The position numbers and the translations under genes are program-made. Positions 1 to 10,686 of a DNA stretch of 64,000 nt are shown piece after piece. Location: contig CAJQUW010006858.1 of assembly GCA_907163375.1 (NCBI GenBank), positions 216,001 to 280,000 of the forward strand, in the 5' to 3' direction. The notes under the pieces are model-generated. The model was not told the origin of the DNA and did no database searches. It worked only from the letters and a program-made list of their open reading frames with translations. This DNA is from Prostheceraeus crozeri. Taxonomy: Eukaryota > Platyhelminthes > Polycladida > Euryleptidae. Numbering within the stretch: position 1 is the stretch's first letter; each line of letters begins with the position of its first letter.

Positions 1-33
1 ATATTTGATATTTCGATCAATTTAATTTCTCTT

Positions 34-426
34 TTGCATTGCAGCTTCAACACTTTCCTCAGTAATGTCATCCCTCATATTCAAAGAGTGACAACATTCA
101 TTTTTGACAACGCCAGCTGCCACAGACACATCACGGTATCCCATGAGCGGTTGTCCATAAGGAAATTACCGCCCTACTCGCCATTCCTCAACATTGTTGA
201 GAACACATTTTCCGAGTGGAAAGCAAGTGTAAAGAGACGACTGGCCGATATGCATGCGGAACTTATCCTTCGATCTCACCAAGAAAGGATGGCGGACTTG
301 GCGACAGTTGCGGAAGTCGCTATCTGTGATGTGACTCAGGATGGTGCACAGAAGGCCCAGAACTACTTCAGACTTTTACAGGGTCGAATTCCTTTGTGTC
401 TGACAAAGTCAGACATTTTCATGTAA
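34..426 (+). pseudogene. IS630/Tc1-mariner-type transposase, C-terminal fragment
   Basis: The end of a DDE transposase of the IS630/Tc1-mariner group (cut-and-paste DNA transposition). Seen: FIFDNASCH holds the second catalytic Asp (residue 25), and LPPYSPFLNIVENTF holds the third acidic residue (Glu 56), about 30 residues on, followed by a basic tail. An acceptor-like ttgcattgcag ends at 44, so coding may begin at 45 after an intron and the first Met is not a reliable start. The N-terminal helix-turn-helix and first Asp lie outside the window or are lost. A related fragment is at 2667-3011. No TIR or TSD could be assigned to this copy. Confidence 0.75.
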
Positions 427-838
427 ATAAATAAGTATTTTTCGGAAAGTGACAGTGTTTTGGCGCGGTGCTTTGAAGGAGCTATTTTTGGCAAATTGAT
501 GTGAAGATATATTGAATTTAGTTAAATTGAAACTTCTTGAAAAACAAATGCTTTTCGCATTTGATGACCGTGACATTTAATACGTATATTTCAATCTGAA
601 AATTCATTAGTCAGGAAAGGCAATGATGTGTTAGTTCAACATGCACTACTGCGAGTCTGATTTTAAAAATTGTGAAGTAGTTGTATTTGGTTTGGAATTG
701 CCTCATTTGCTTTTTATTCTGTGCACATTTGCCTGGCTATGTCGTATTTGCTTTTGCATTGTCGCATTTGGATCAACAAGTGTTCACGTTAGTCTGGCTA
801 TGTCGCATTTGCTTTTGCAATGTCGCATTTGAATTTAC
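427..838. repeat. Non-coding stretch with a 61-bp tandem duplication
   Basis: AT-rich sequence without a gene. Two imperfect copies of a 61-bp unit (about 735-795 and 796-856) share ggctatgtcg, atttgctttt and gtgttcac. Short open frames here are low complexity and unconvincing. Confidence 0.5.
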
Positions 839-1177
839 ATGTGTTCACATTTGGGTCTCAAATCCTATATTAACCCTTTAGGCCCGGCCGACGAGCGTTG
901 CTCGTCATTAGGGGTAGAGCAGATGAGCGGTGCTCGTCATCAGGGGTCCGGCAGACAAGCGTTGCTTGTAGCCACTGCGCGTTTAAGATACTGCTTAGAG
1001 AGATACCGGAATAGAAAGCAACTTTTCATTCATAGCCGGCTTGCTCGACGGAGGTGTCCTTTGCGCACGCGTGACTGTGATGTCATGCCAATCGATGCAG
1101 CCGTCTTCATTCATCACAGGGAGAGTGAGCGATATTATAACAGGCAGCCAACGCATCTGAATGATTCATTTGTCATC

Positions 1178-2028
1178 ATGGCTACTGGTACTCGGTCACG
1201 ACGGGTGATAGTACCTGTTAGAAGATATGGATTTGACGACAGCACAGATGACGATTTATCAGAGAATTCAGACGACGACTTCGCATCACCTGGATCTTCA
1301 AATAACTCTTCGTCAGAATCTTCTTCATGCACCGATAATGATGAACCGCAGCCACAGGTTCGACGTGTTGGAAATCGTCCAAAATGTGCGGCCATCTGTT
1401 GTGCAACGACACCAATTGCAACATGCGAATTACAGTCAAAGCTCAGAATGGTAAGTAGCCATTTGTGGCAATGATACCAGGCCAAACGCTGTTCCTGATT
1501 ACCAGCCTCCACGCAGTCCAGGACTACAAGTGCAAGTGCCGGACGAACCTGCTGACTTTGCGCTGCTAATTCTTGATCAAGAATTGTTCGATCTACTAGC
1601 AGAGTGGACAAATAGTAGAGCCGCACAGAGAAACTACAGTTCTATCAACAAGTATGGGAGAAAGCACACTGTGCAGTGGCAAGACGTAACGGCTTACTTG
1701 CTCCGAAGTAAAGTCCAGAGTGTGTATCAAATTGAAGGTGAAGGAAGTATCGACGAGTTCTTACTTCTACACAAAGGCAACCTGTATTTCAAACAATACA
1801 TACCCAAGAAGAGAGCGAGGTTTGGGATAAAAGGTCATTCATTGAATGAAGCAGATTCTGGATACACGTACGACATTGAAATGTATTACGGAGGTCAAGG
1901 AACGCAGTATTGGTGCGAGCACATGAACACAGTTCAGGAACTATCCCCATCAGAGAAAATTGTGGTCCATTTGCTGGACCGGAGCAATTTTCTGAATCGT
2001 GGCTATCAGATCACTGCAGATAACTGGT
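1178..2028 (+). pseudogene. piggyBac-1 transposase, N-terminal half
   Basis: The DDE_Tnp_1_7-type transposase (TTAA-specific cut-and-paste). The chosen start MATGTRSRRVIVPVRRYG is followed by an acidic, Ser-rich N-terminus typical of the family. A second frame from about 1530 carries SIDEFLLLHKGNLYFKQYIP and ARFGIKGHSLNEADSGYTY, the first catalytic Asp region (IDE), and ITADNW near 2020, the second Asp region. Between YLLRSKVQ and YKI-like VYQIEGEGSIDE about 100 residues usual in the family are missing, and the frame changes near 1500, so the copy is dead. It is interrupted after codon GAT-AAC-TGG-T by the GGGC-type element; the other half resumes at 35524. Confidence 0.85.
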
Positions 2029-2666
2029 GGGCAATTCTCATTTAAAGTGCGCATTTCGGGGGACTAAAAGTCATATCGCTTTTCTTAATGAAAAAAAAAA
2101 GATGATGCAATGGGGTTTTCCTGGGCGTAGATTATGAATTTCGACATGAGAACCACACCACTGTTCATTTTCATTGATTTTCAGCAACTGCCCCGTCGGT
2201 CTGATTTCATTTGTCGTCGGTCTGATTAAAGGTTTACTGTGACGATTCTAATGAACTGGGAAATGGCTCATGCCTGTGTTCTACTCATTAACTGTAATAT
2301 CCTACATTTTGTGTTAACAATCGCATAAGACGTGCAACAATGATGATGCACAGCAATTCCGGTTCATCGGTAAGTTCAGATCAAGCCTGATCAGTGATGT
2401 TAGCGCTCAAAGCTATCTATTGCCTCAATATGACGGTAATTCAGCATGATTTTCTCGACAGTACAGGTTTTCCTACACGACAACGGCAACTACCGAATCA
2501 AGAGCGGCACTTTAATTTCTAAAACGTTAAAAGATAAAATATTACGTCATTTCACAATTGAGAACGACAACAATAAATAAACTGCAGCAAAATAGTTCAA
2601 TTGTGTCTCTATCAGATTAGTGAGCGGTATTTCACGTGAAGAATAAATGATATAAATGATATCGTC

Positions 2667-3011
2667 GTAAATGTATTCGTCATGGATAATGCTCCGTGCC
2701 ACAATAGAGCCCGTGAAGTCAGTTTGCGAGAGGGACACTCTATTAGGTACTTACCGCCCTACTCTCCATTTCTCAATATCGCAGAGAACGCGTTTTCCAT
2801 GTGGAAAGCGGCTTTCAAGAGAGAAGTAGCTGAGATTCGTGAGCAGTTACACAACTACACTGGACAACAGCGGAATTTGACCTTACTGCAACTCGCCTCC
2901 CAAAATATGAGTGTTATCACTGCAAATAAGATGGGAAGGTCTTCCAGACGTATGGGCAGATTGATGCCTAGACTAATTAATCGCGAGAATGTCTTACAAA
3001 ACCATCAATGA
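2667..3011 (+). pseudogene. Tc/mariner-type transposase, C-terminal fragment
   Basis: The open frame includes FVMDNAPCHNRA with a catalytic Asp, and LPPYSPFLNIAENAFSMWK with a catalytic Glu about 33 residues later, the DDE pattern of IS630/Tc1-mariner enzymes. It then runs through a basic helical tail to a TGA at 3009-3011. The upstream part of the enzyme, including the DNA-binding domain and first Asp, is absent: only about 200 bp separate it from the left TIR. The copy is therefore internally deleted and could only be moved by an enzyme supplied elsewhere. It resembles the fragment at 34-426 but is not the same sequence. Confidence 0.8.
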
Positions 3012-3385
3012 ATATTACGGTACTTGTTTTGTTTCATAATAGAATAAAAAATTTCAAGATTATCAAAACTTTTTCGTATTGACTTACCTTTTCGTAAAAA
3101 AAGTTTTTAATGACTTACTGTATTACCTTTATGAATTAAAATAATTATCAAACTTTTCCTTTTTACATATTTTACCTTTTCGAATTAAAAAAATTATCAA
3201 ACTTTTTGTATTGACTTACCTGTTAAATAAAATATAATTGAATATGAAAAGCCGTTTATGATTTCAGGTTGCCGCTCATTAAACTTATAAATCCATTAAT
3301 AAACTCACTTATTATCACTACCGATTAAAAACAATATCATTCAATTGAAAATGCTGCTGATTAACAGAAATACCGTTGTTGCATC
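3012..3385. other. AT-rich non-coding interval
   Basis: No gene seen. Contains loosely repeated attatcaaactttt(t/c)cgtattgacttacct-type segments (3058-3220), a degenerate tandem repeat within the Tc/mariner element. Confidence 0.5.
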
Positions 3386-3773
3386 TTAACCTTAAACCGC
3401 CGGGAATGAGAACCACACGTGAAAAAAAATCAAGCATTCTTTTGGTGTGACCTTAAGAGTCAAATAGTGGAAACCAATGGTAAAAAATTATTTTCATTAG
3501 GATAGAACAAAGATACAAGTTTGTCCTATACATAGGCCACCCGACTTGGTCGTGTAATTATTTTTTTTTAGAATTATTTTTGAATTTTGATTTTTTTTGT
3601 TTACAGGGTAAATATACTGAATTAAACTAAATTAGCAACAGAAATTGGACAAAATGTTTGAAAATCGATGCATAATTAAGTTTGTCATATATATAGGACA
3701 ACAGACTTTTAAGAAAAGTCAATGACTTCATTTCTGTGGAGTGTATTTTGCGACCGGCATAAATTGTATGCAT

Positions 3774-5497
3774 TTACAAGGCATCGTGAAAAGCCTTAAA
3801 ACAGTTCTGTTTAGTGATGCACAAATGAACACGACACTTTTCACATCCCGTAGATGGCTTGGATTTGCAGGTCTGATTTTTACATCTTCCTTGATTCATC
3901 ATGACTGGCCAATGTGCAATTTGATCATTTCTAATGATGCTTGGAGTCAGTATTGTTCTCGGTCCACCCAATTTCTTTTTCTTGATGAACAAGCAATCCT
4001 GCAATGACGGTCTTCCTCGATTTCTTGCTTCTTTGGCTCTCAGATAAAGACTGGTTGCAACTTGAGCTTTGAATTCAAATAACTTCATCTGGTCTGTAAC
4101 GCCACAGTCATCGCAATCCCGTTTGTATAATAACCAACTGTTCACAAGAGAGAGGTCCAACATGTGAAAGAAGAATCAGATGTAAAATCTTGTGTTGCAA
4201 TGGTTGTGATGCGGTATAGTGCAACGTATTTGTTGGCTTCATCAACGAAACCCATCTTGTGATTGTAGCCTACAATGGAAGCAGGACATTCGACGTCAAT
4301 CATTTTATTTTGACTTTGATCATATCGTTGAACAAAACTAGTTTCGCCCTTGCCCAAATATGTGCTCAAAACCACCACGCCTCTATTGTCGAACCATTTC
4401 ACTGCCGATAACAGCATACCGTCTTTGTAGCATTGATTCTCCATCACAGAACCTCTTCCGCGCTTTTTCAATTCAGAATCCATGTCAAGTTTCAGTCCTG
4501 GTGCTCTGGCCGTTCTCAAGGTACCCAATGCCTGCATTCCTTTCTTGGCCAAAACTACTTGTAATTTCGCAGAGTTGAACCAGTTGTCAAATAACACTTT
4601 GTAGTTGCAGTTGTCTTGCAGATGCTGAACCAATCTCAGAACAACACTACCCGATTTTCCAACCTCCTTGTCATTGTCGGCATTGAGATTTCCTTCTCCA
4701 TATAGTTCGATCCCGTGAATAAGACCACCACTGCCACAGCACATGTAAAACTTCGGACCCCATTTTATACTGTCGCAGACCTCCACTCCTTCGACCTTTG
4801 TATGGCATTACTTGCTCATCAACTGAGATGAATTCATCGGGAATTATGGACTTTGCAACCCCATTGAAGTTATCCAAAAGAGGCTGAAATTTGAAGGTTT
4901 TCCCGCGATTCGCTGGTTCACAAGAGCTGTTGTCAAAAAAGTGAAGGTTTCTTTTGATTGATTCCCAATCATCTCGAGAAATGAAATCAGCCACGTGATT
5001 CAGCCGTGTGAGATCTGACCAGTATCCTCGAACATGACCAAGTTTGTACAGCCCAGTCCAAATAGAAGTGCCCATGAATGTTTGCAAATTTTTGGCATTG
5101 AGACAGAATCTGCTGTTAGGATCCTTTTGTCTTGAATACAAATTTGATTGAAAGCAAGTTTTTTCTAGAAAATCGTCATCATAATAATCGCAGAAGTACT
5201 CTAATGGATCTCTCACTTGCCGTGATTTCTCTCTTTGAGGGTTGAATGTGAAATCTGGAAATTCATCAGACCTACGCCTCCAACGCCAAGCTTGGGATGT
5301 TGTGTCATTGTCGGCATCACTACATGTATCTGATTCTGAAGAACTGATTATGGTTTCATCGTCACTAGCAGAAGAAGAGTAATCACTTGATGAAGAAACA
5401 GATTCAAGTTCAATTTCGTGTTGTCGTGATGACCGTCGTAATCCATAAATCGGTGCGTGCAATCCAAGTGATGTAGTCGATTCCGATTGAATCTGAC
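3774..5497 (-). pseudogene. piggyBac-2 transposase main exon
   Basis: Minus-strand exon of a piggyBac (DDE_Tnp_1_7) transposase. An acceptor ctttgtctgcag directly precedes 5497. Order: Ser/Asp-rich linker; core with EFISVDEQVMPYKGR (first Asp), YKVLFDNWFNSAKL (second Asp) and AVKWFDNRGVVVLSTY (third Asp region); LVNSWLLYKRD helix; and a C-terminal Cys-rich zinc domain (CKNQTC, CEKCRVHLC, NCF) ending at 3774. Two single-base frame changes, near 4775 and near 4155, break an otherwise continuous frame, so this copy is inactive but not old. Family knowledge: the C-terminal zinc domain binds the TIRs. Confidence 0.88.
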
Positions 5498-5800
5498 CTG
5501 CAGACAAAGAAATGCTATGTTTAGCGGACATGCAGAGGGGGTTATAAACATTGCGGAAGCTTAGGGTATGTATACAGGTATGCAGATGCTTAAAGCAATA
5601 ACATTTTGTATATTATTTAGTTCGTTTATTCACGTTACGCTATTAGTTCGTTCTGTTTTCGCTGGTTAGGTGAAATACAATATCATCTCTACTTTCAGCA
5701 GTGATATTCAGTAATATTCATTACCCTAGCTATGATAAAAATATAATAAATACACATATAACGTAATTACAAGTAAATATTAGCCCGGATTTGCACTTAC
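5498..5800 (-). other. Intron of piggyBac-2 gene
   Basis: Bounded by donor GTAAGT at 5800 and acceptor TGCAG ending at 5498 (minus strand). About 300 bp, AT-rich, no other feature seen. Phase 1 at both exon edges. Confidence 0.6.
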
Positions 5801-6694
5801 TACTAAGGTCCGTCTCTGAATTAGAAGGGTCAGGCAGCACCATCTCTTGAGGCTCGATATTCTCATCAACATCGGAATGAATAGTCTCCATCTCTCGTGG
5901 GACAGTGTCCGTCTCTGAAGTAGAAGGGTCAGGCAGCACCATCTCTTGAGGCTCGATATTCTCATCAACATCGGACTGAATAGTCTCCATCTCTCGTGGG
6001 ACAGTGTCCGTCTCTGAAGTAGAAGGGTCAGGCAGCACCATCTCTTGAGGCTTGATATTCTCATCAACATCGGACTGAATAGTCTCCATCTCTCGTGGGA
6101 CAGTGTCCGTCTCTGAAGTAGAAGGGTCAGGCAGCACCATCTCTTGAGGCTCGATATTCTCATCAACATCGGACTGAATAGTCTCCATCTCTCGTGGGAC
6201 AGCGTCCGTCTCTGAAGTAGAAGGGTCAGGCAGCACCATCTCTTGAGGCTCGATATTCTCATCAACATCGGACTGAATAGTCTCCATCTCTCGTGGGACA
6301 GCGTCCGTCTCTGAAGTAGAAGGGTCAGGCAGCACCATCTCTTGAGGCTCGATATTCTCATCAACATCGGAATGAATAGTCTCCATCTCTCGTTGGACAG
6401 CGTCCGTCTCTGAAGTAGAAGGGTGAGGCAGCACCATCTCTTGAGGCTCGATATTCTCATCAACATCGGACTGAATAGTCTCCATCTCTCGTGGGACAGT
6501 GTCCGTCTCTGAAGTAGAAGGGTGAGGCAGCACCATCTCTTGAGGCTCGATATTCTCATCAACATCGGAATGAATAGTCTCCATCTCTCGTGGGACAGTG
6601 TCCGTCTCTGAAGTAGAAGGGCCGCGCTGGCCAGGCTGATCTGATGATGCACAGGAGTCTGCCTCAGATTTTTTGATGGACCGCAGTATCTTAG
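5801..6694 (-). CDS. piggyBac-2 upstream exon: 33-residue tandem repeat
   Basis: Acceptor ATTTTTCAG precedes 6694 and donor A|GTAAGT follows 5801 (minus strand). The exon encodes AKILRSIKKSEADSC, then eight near-identical 33-residue units (99 bp each, about 5840-6630) starting STSETD and containing SDVDENIEPQEMV, then SNSETDLS. The units are acidic with predicted disorder. The exon is phase 1 at both ends and joins in frame to the transposase exon (SQIQSESTTS) and to the exon at 6757-6932. Unit identity suggests recent array expansion. Role unknown; an acidic spacer is an inference. Confidence 0.6.
5815..6640. repeat. 99-bp minisatellite, eight copies, coding
   Basis: Eight tandem 99-bp units with a few substitutions between copies (for example gactgaat versus gaatgaat, gtcaggc versus gtgaggc). 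Period is a multiple of three, so the coding frame is kept. This is a minisatellite, not a CRISPR array: there are no unique spacers. Confidence 0.95.
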
Positions 6695-6756
6695 CTGAAA
6701 AATGATTTAGCATCATTCATCATTGTTCATAGATCATCGGGTTTTCATATGCCTAC

Positions 6757-6932
6757 CTCTCTTTTTTCGTCTGATGTGTCTGTTTTTCACATTCAAATCC
6801 CAACCAGGATAGTTGGGGAAAATTACACGGCAACTTCTTATGAAAACCGAGCATATGACTCCATCGTACCAATACCCAACTTTGTTCTCATCAATCCAAT
6901 ACACCAACACTTCCTCGTTGATGCAGTACATG
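6757..6932 (-). CDS. piggyBac-2 upstream exon: small Tudor/chromo-like segment
   Basis: Acceptor atattttcag before 6932 and donor GAGAG|GTAGG after 6757. It encodes about 58 residues: YCINEEVLVYWIDENKVGYW, then YDGVI, a hydrophobic IFPNYPGWDLNV core and a basic IRRKKRG end. The aromatic W-Y-D pattern with short beta-like stretches resembles Tudor/SGF29/chromo-barrel reader modules, but this is pattern resemblance only. Joins in frame (phase 1) to the repeat exon and (phase 2) to the exon ending at 7754. A DNA- or chromatin-binding adapter for the transposase is an inference. Confidence 0.5.
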
Positions 6933-6959
6933 CTGAAAATATAATGGCGAATTAAAGAA

Positions 6960-7745
6960 AGCTACATGTTCATTGTTCAAAGCTACTAACATAAATTCCT
7001 ACATGTAGTCCGCTGCATGTAGGCCTACATGTAAATTGTACAGTGATCTTTCTGCAATACATGTACATATATTATAGGCCTACGTATGAAATACATTTGT
7101 AAAATATTATTTTATTTAAGAATCAAACTTACACATCGTTTTATTGGGAAGGCATAAATATAAGTGGTAGACCTAGGCATAATGTACCCTACACACCATT
7201 ATTAGCCAAAAAACTATGTTTGCGCATTAAATCGGGCGTCGTTTACGGGTCACAAGTATTTTTATTTGGAAGGTATGAATACAAAGAGGTAGACCTAGGC
7301 ATAATACAAGTTGTAGCTATGCCCTATGCGCTGATTATTAGCCAAAAAACTATGTTTGCGCATTAAATCGGGCGTCGTTTATGGGTCACAAGTATTTTTA
7401 TTTGGAAGGTATGAATACAAAGAGGTAGACCTAGGCATAATACAAGTTGTATGCCCTATACGCTGATTATTAGCCAAAAAACTATGTTTGCACATCAAAT
7501 CGGGCGTCGTTTACGGGTCACAAGTATTGATTGTATTTAAGCTTATTGTCAAATTTTAATATTCAACATTGTTCATGTAGCTTTAGTGGCCAAATATCAA
7601 GAAAAATCGAAAATATCTTCCTAATACAATTGCGTATGTGTCGCATCTACTTACGGTATTTAATTAATTTCAACATGCCTACTCGTGTTTACGTGGGATA
7701 CTAAGTTTCAAAGTATTTCTTGCTAGAAAGATAAATGAATTAAAA
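6960..7745. repeat. Intron with three tandem units of about 124-136 bp
   Basis: Between about 7140 and 7527 three tandem copies share gtagacctaggcataat, ttattagccaaaaaactatg and aaatcgggcgtcgttta. Adjacent DNA is rich in acatgtag/acatgtacat words. No gene seen. The stretch lies in the putative intron upstream of exon 6757-6932. Confidence 0.8.
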
Positions 7746-7753
7746 ATACTTAC

Positions 7754-7843
7754 ATTTTGATGGACTTCGCTTCTTGTCCCCAGCAGTTGACACACCAATG
7801 ATGTGAAGTCAATCGCCGAAGTAATCAGTTACTTTATTCTGAA
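7754..7843 (-). CDS. Possible first recognisable exon of piggyBac-2 gene
   Basis: A minus-strand open segment ends at a strong donor (AAAT|GTAAGTATT at 7754/7753). In the frame that matches the next exon (phase 2) it reads HHWCVNCWGQEAKSIKI, giving a Cys-x2-Cys pair. The 5' edge is not determined: a stop lies about 90 bp upstream, and no acceptor or start codon is clear. The AATT-type element inserted about 180 bp upstream may have separated it from earlier exons or the promoter. Confidence 0.35.
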
Positions 7844-8242
7844 GCACTATTGTAGCAAGCAGAGACGAGTGAGAAAAAATTCAAATAGTGTGCGAGTGCT
7901 GCTTACAGCATTTAAAAACATAGAAATCTCTCTAATGCTTAACTTTGATTGTTTTAGACCCAAGCTGTATTTCAGAGAAGTGTGACGGACGTCCTAAATA
8001 TAGTACAAACTCTCAAAAGCAATTCGCCTGTTGTATGTCGAACCATCGTATGAGGAAAATCGAAGTTTTGAGAAATCAGCGATTGAAGTTTTGATCGTTT
8101 TTAAGCTGACTGTGTGCTCATTATGATAGGTCGATTGTCAAGATTTTATATGACAAGAAACTACAGGAAATTATCTCTCCTGTAGTTATTTCATTTTACT
8201 TCAATTCATCATTTTCATTGCGTAATATGGTTTTTCGTAAAA

Positions 8243-8390
8243 CAATAACTCATACGACACTTTGACAGACAGAAATCATTCACTGAATCTGATACTACAC
8301 TCATACGACACTTCGACAGACAGAAATCATTCACTGAATCTGATACTACAGTTATACGACACTTCGACAGACAGAGATATCTCATACTAC
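8243..8390. repeat. Subterminal tandem repeat of the AATT-type transposon
   Basis: Two to three copies of an approximately 51-bp unit containing acgacacttcgacagacagaa and tcattcactgaatctgatactac. Related motifs recur in inverted sense at 13300-13450 near the other end, as expected for transposase-binding subterminal repeats. Confidence 0.75.
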
Positions 8391-8550
8391 ATGTACAATC
8401 TTACGACTGTGAATATCATTCAAGCTTCCTGTTTAACTCTCAGCCCAGTAGGCCTACACCAGTACTTTACTCTATGGCCTACACGTGTAGGAAAATAAAA
8501 CAAAATGCTTAATCCAACTGTGATGAAATTTTATATTGTCATTGCATAAA

Positions 8551-10686
8551 CTATCTCAGGCAGGACTCCGAAAAATCTCTAACAGAATCCTCAGGACGAA
8601 TGAGGCAGGCTAGAGTAGAACTGTGATCCGGATGACGAATGACAGGAATGTCTCCGCTGCACAGAGACATCAAATCTTGATGCTTCGCTGACGTCATCAC
8701 TGGTGGCTGGTTTCGTGATGGACTGGGCAAGTCGAAAGGAACTCGCTGTGATCGACGATTCTTGCTGAGGTCGATAGCGTCGAAATCTTCTGACAGATGC
8801 GAGGTCTTGAAGAACAGCTTTCGCTCTTCGTCTTTCCTCACTTCTATCTGGGCCATTCTTTTCCAGTTCACTTGCTCCCCCAGCTCACTGGTCCGAATGC
8901 GCAGAACTCCTAACTCCTGTGAAAGCCTCTGCCAGTCCAGCACCATCTCGGTTGTTATCTCAATGACATGCAGTGGTTGTCTTCTGGAGCATCGGATGAC
9001 GGAAACCAACTGCGCAGGAACTGACAGCTCTCCAGCTCGCCTAAGTGCACGCTCAACACATGAATGGATACAGTCATTCTCATTTTGGCTGTGATGCGGC
9101 ACCATGATTGTCAGACAAATTCTTTTTATGTTCTCCGCATTCTCTATGACGTATAGCATCATGGCCGGTAAAATTGAGTCTTTGTTTTGGTCTGAGCACC
9201 CGTCACAAAACATATCCACCGTCTCCGTCCCACAAGAATCGAGCTGTGACAGATATTGATGAACACATGAAGCGATCTCGTTCGCGCCTCGTCCGGCAAC
9301 ACATTCATGCCAAACAAAGGCCCAAGCATCCTTCGAATGGAGATTGTAGGTGGTAAAGTTGTAATTGCTCAATCTGCGTTTGTAGAAAATCTCTGATCGA
9401 TTAGACTGAGGGAGAAAAATCACCTGTTCCAAATCAAATGCGAATGCTGCATGGCTATCATTTACACTGGCTTCCAATTTGCTCGCTTCCTTGTCAGATC
9501 TTGTCTTTTCCTTCTGTGCTATGTGGTCCTCATACTTTTCTCGAAGCGCGTCACTGACACCTGGAACTTCTCTGACAGTGAGACACAATCCACATTAATC
9601 TTTCTTCGGCAGAAAAAAGCTCAAATTTTGAGTCTTGAAAATTCTGAAGTATTTTTCGTACGATGCCACGTCCGTCTCCTCATTCTCTGCTTTGTACATG
9701 AGATACATTTTTGTCACAGTCAAGTCAGGAGAAAAAAAATTTCGGGTGGTGTCCTTTCTCTTATAATGAAACTCAATTCGAGGGAATCGATTGATGTGGG
9801 CCAAAATGCGATCTGTTTCTTTAACTGCGTCTATCGCTCTGATTCCCAGAAATCCTCCTCTACCTTCGCCTTCTACCACTCCTTCAGAATCCCTCTTCTT
9901 GAACAATGTGTTGACCTGCCGTTCAGAGATTCCTAAGGTTGAAAGGAACATCTTCTTGCAGACTGCTTTTCGACGTCCATCAGCAGTCAGAAAGTACCGA
10001 TTCGTGTGTACTCTTCGCATGCCCGTACGATTTTCACAATCCTCCTGTGTGATATTCAGGTTTAAGTAGTTTCGCTTTGCGTCCAAATTTGGTAGTGAGT
10101 AATAGACATTGAATATTGCCTGACGCTGTTCACTAGTAACATCCCTGCATTGGAGATATCTCGATGTACATCTTGAATTCTCTGAACATGGTGCATCGAT
10201 GCTGGCCGCCAGCTTCACATTCCTTGTCTTCTCTTACTCATATTGCTTGCCTGAATTTCTTTTCCTCTTTATTACTGTTCCTTTTCTGTTCGAAGTATTC
10301 GAAGAGGGAGGCTCAAACGGTGATTCTTCAGGTGGGGGAGCGTCAAGATGAAAATATTCTGGAACAAGTTGACTCGTTGGAGTCAAAGAGCCGTTTTCTG
10401 TATCATGTGGGTTCGTTGCAGTAGGTGTATTTTCTGGATCCTGTTGGTCCGTCGAAGTTTCAGCATAATTCGAGACAAGTGCCAACGCTGTTGTGACAAA
10501 GGACGGGACATCAGCATCTGGGAAGCTTTCCAGCTCAATGGATTTTGATTGCACTTCAAGGGAATGAGACGTGAAGACGATGTCTTCCATTGGCCCCAAT
10601 AGCTGCGTGAAGGAATCCTGCAGTGAATTTGAGAGAAAGTCTGCTCCTTGAAATTCAGATACGTCATCAAAAAGAGGGAATTCCAT
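8551..10686 (-). pseudogene. DUF7869-like transposase-type protein
   Basis: One minus-strand frame of 712 codons with only two internal stops (10234-10236 and 9595-9597), both TAA. From the N-terminus: acidic, low-complexity region (MEFPLFDDVSEFQGADF); basic KRKRN linker; a Cys-containing SRYLQCRDVTSEQRQAIFN segment; the hallmark RKAVCKKMFLSTLGISERQV helix-turn-helix-like motif; an HI-RFPR-EFHYKRKDTTRNF-like block; FFLPKKD-CGLC metal-binding pair; and an RNase H-like core with AFAFDLEQV, YNFTTYNLHS, VDMFCDGCSDQNKDS and MVPHHSQNEND. Family knowledge: this domain order is widespread in invertebrate and fish transposon-like genes. It is the only gene in the AATT-flanked element, so it is the likely transposase. 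The stop in PKKD-x-CGLC sits where relatives usually have Gln. Confidence 0.8.

Noticed and set aside
641-838. Two short open frames upstream of piggyBac-1
   Set aside because: They run over a 61-bp tandem duplication and show no family motif.
1135-1626. Minus-strand open frame opposite the piggyBac-1 N-terminus
   Set aside because: Mirror of the Ser/Asp-rich coding region; the plus strand carries the recognisable family sequence.
5815-6640. Regular repeats that could be taken for a CRISPR array
   Set aside because: Head-to-tail 99-bp units without spacers, coding in frame: a minisatellite.
8551-10686. Alternative genetic code with TAA read as Gln
   Set aside because: Only two cases, and other genes in the window end with TAA normally.
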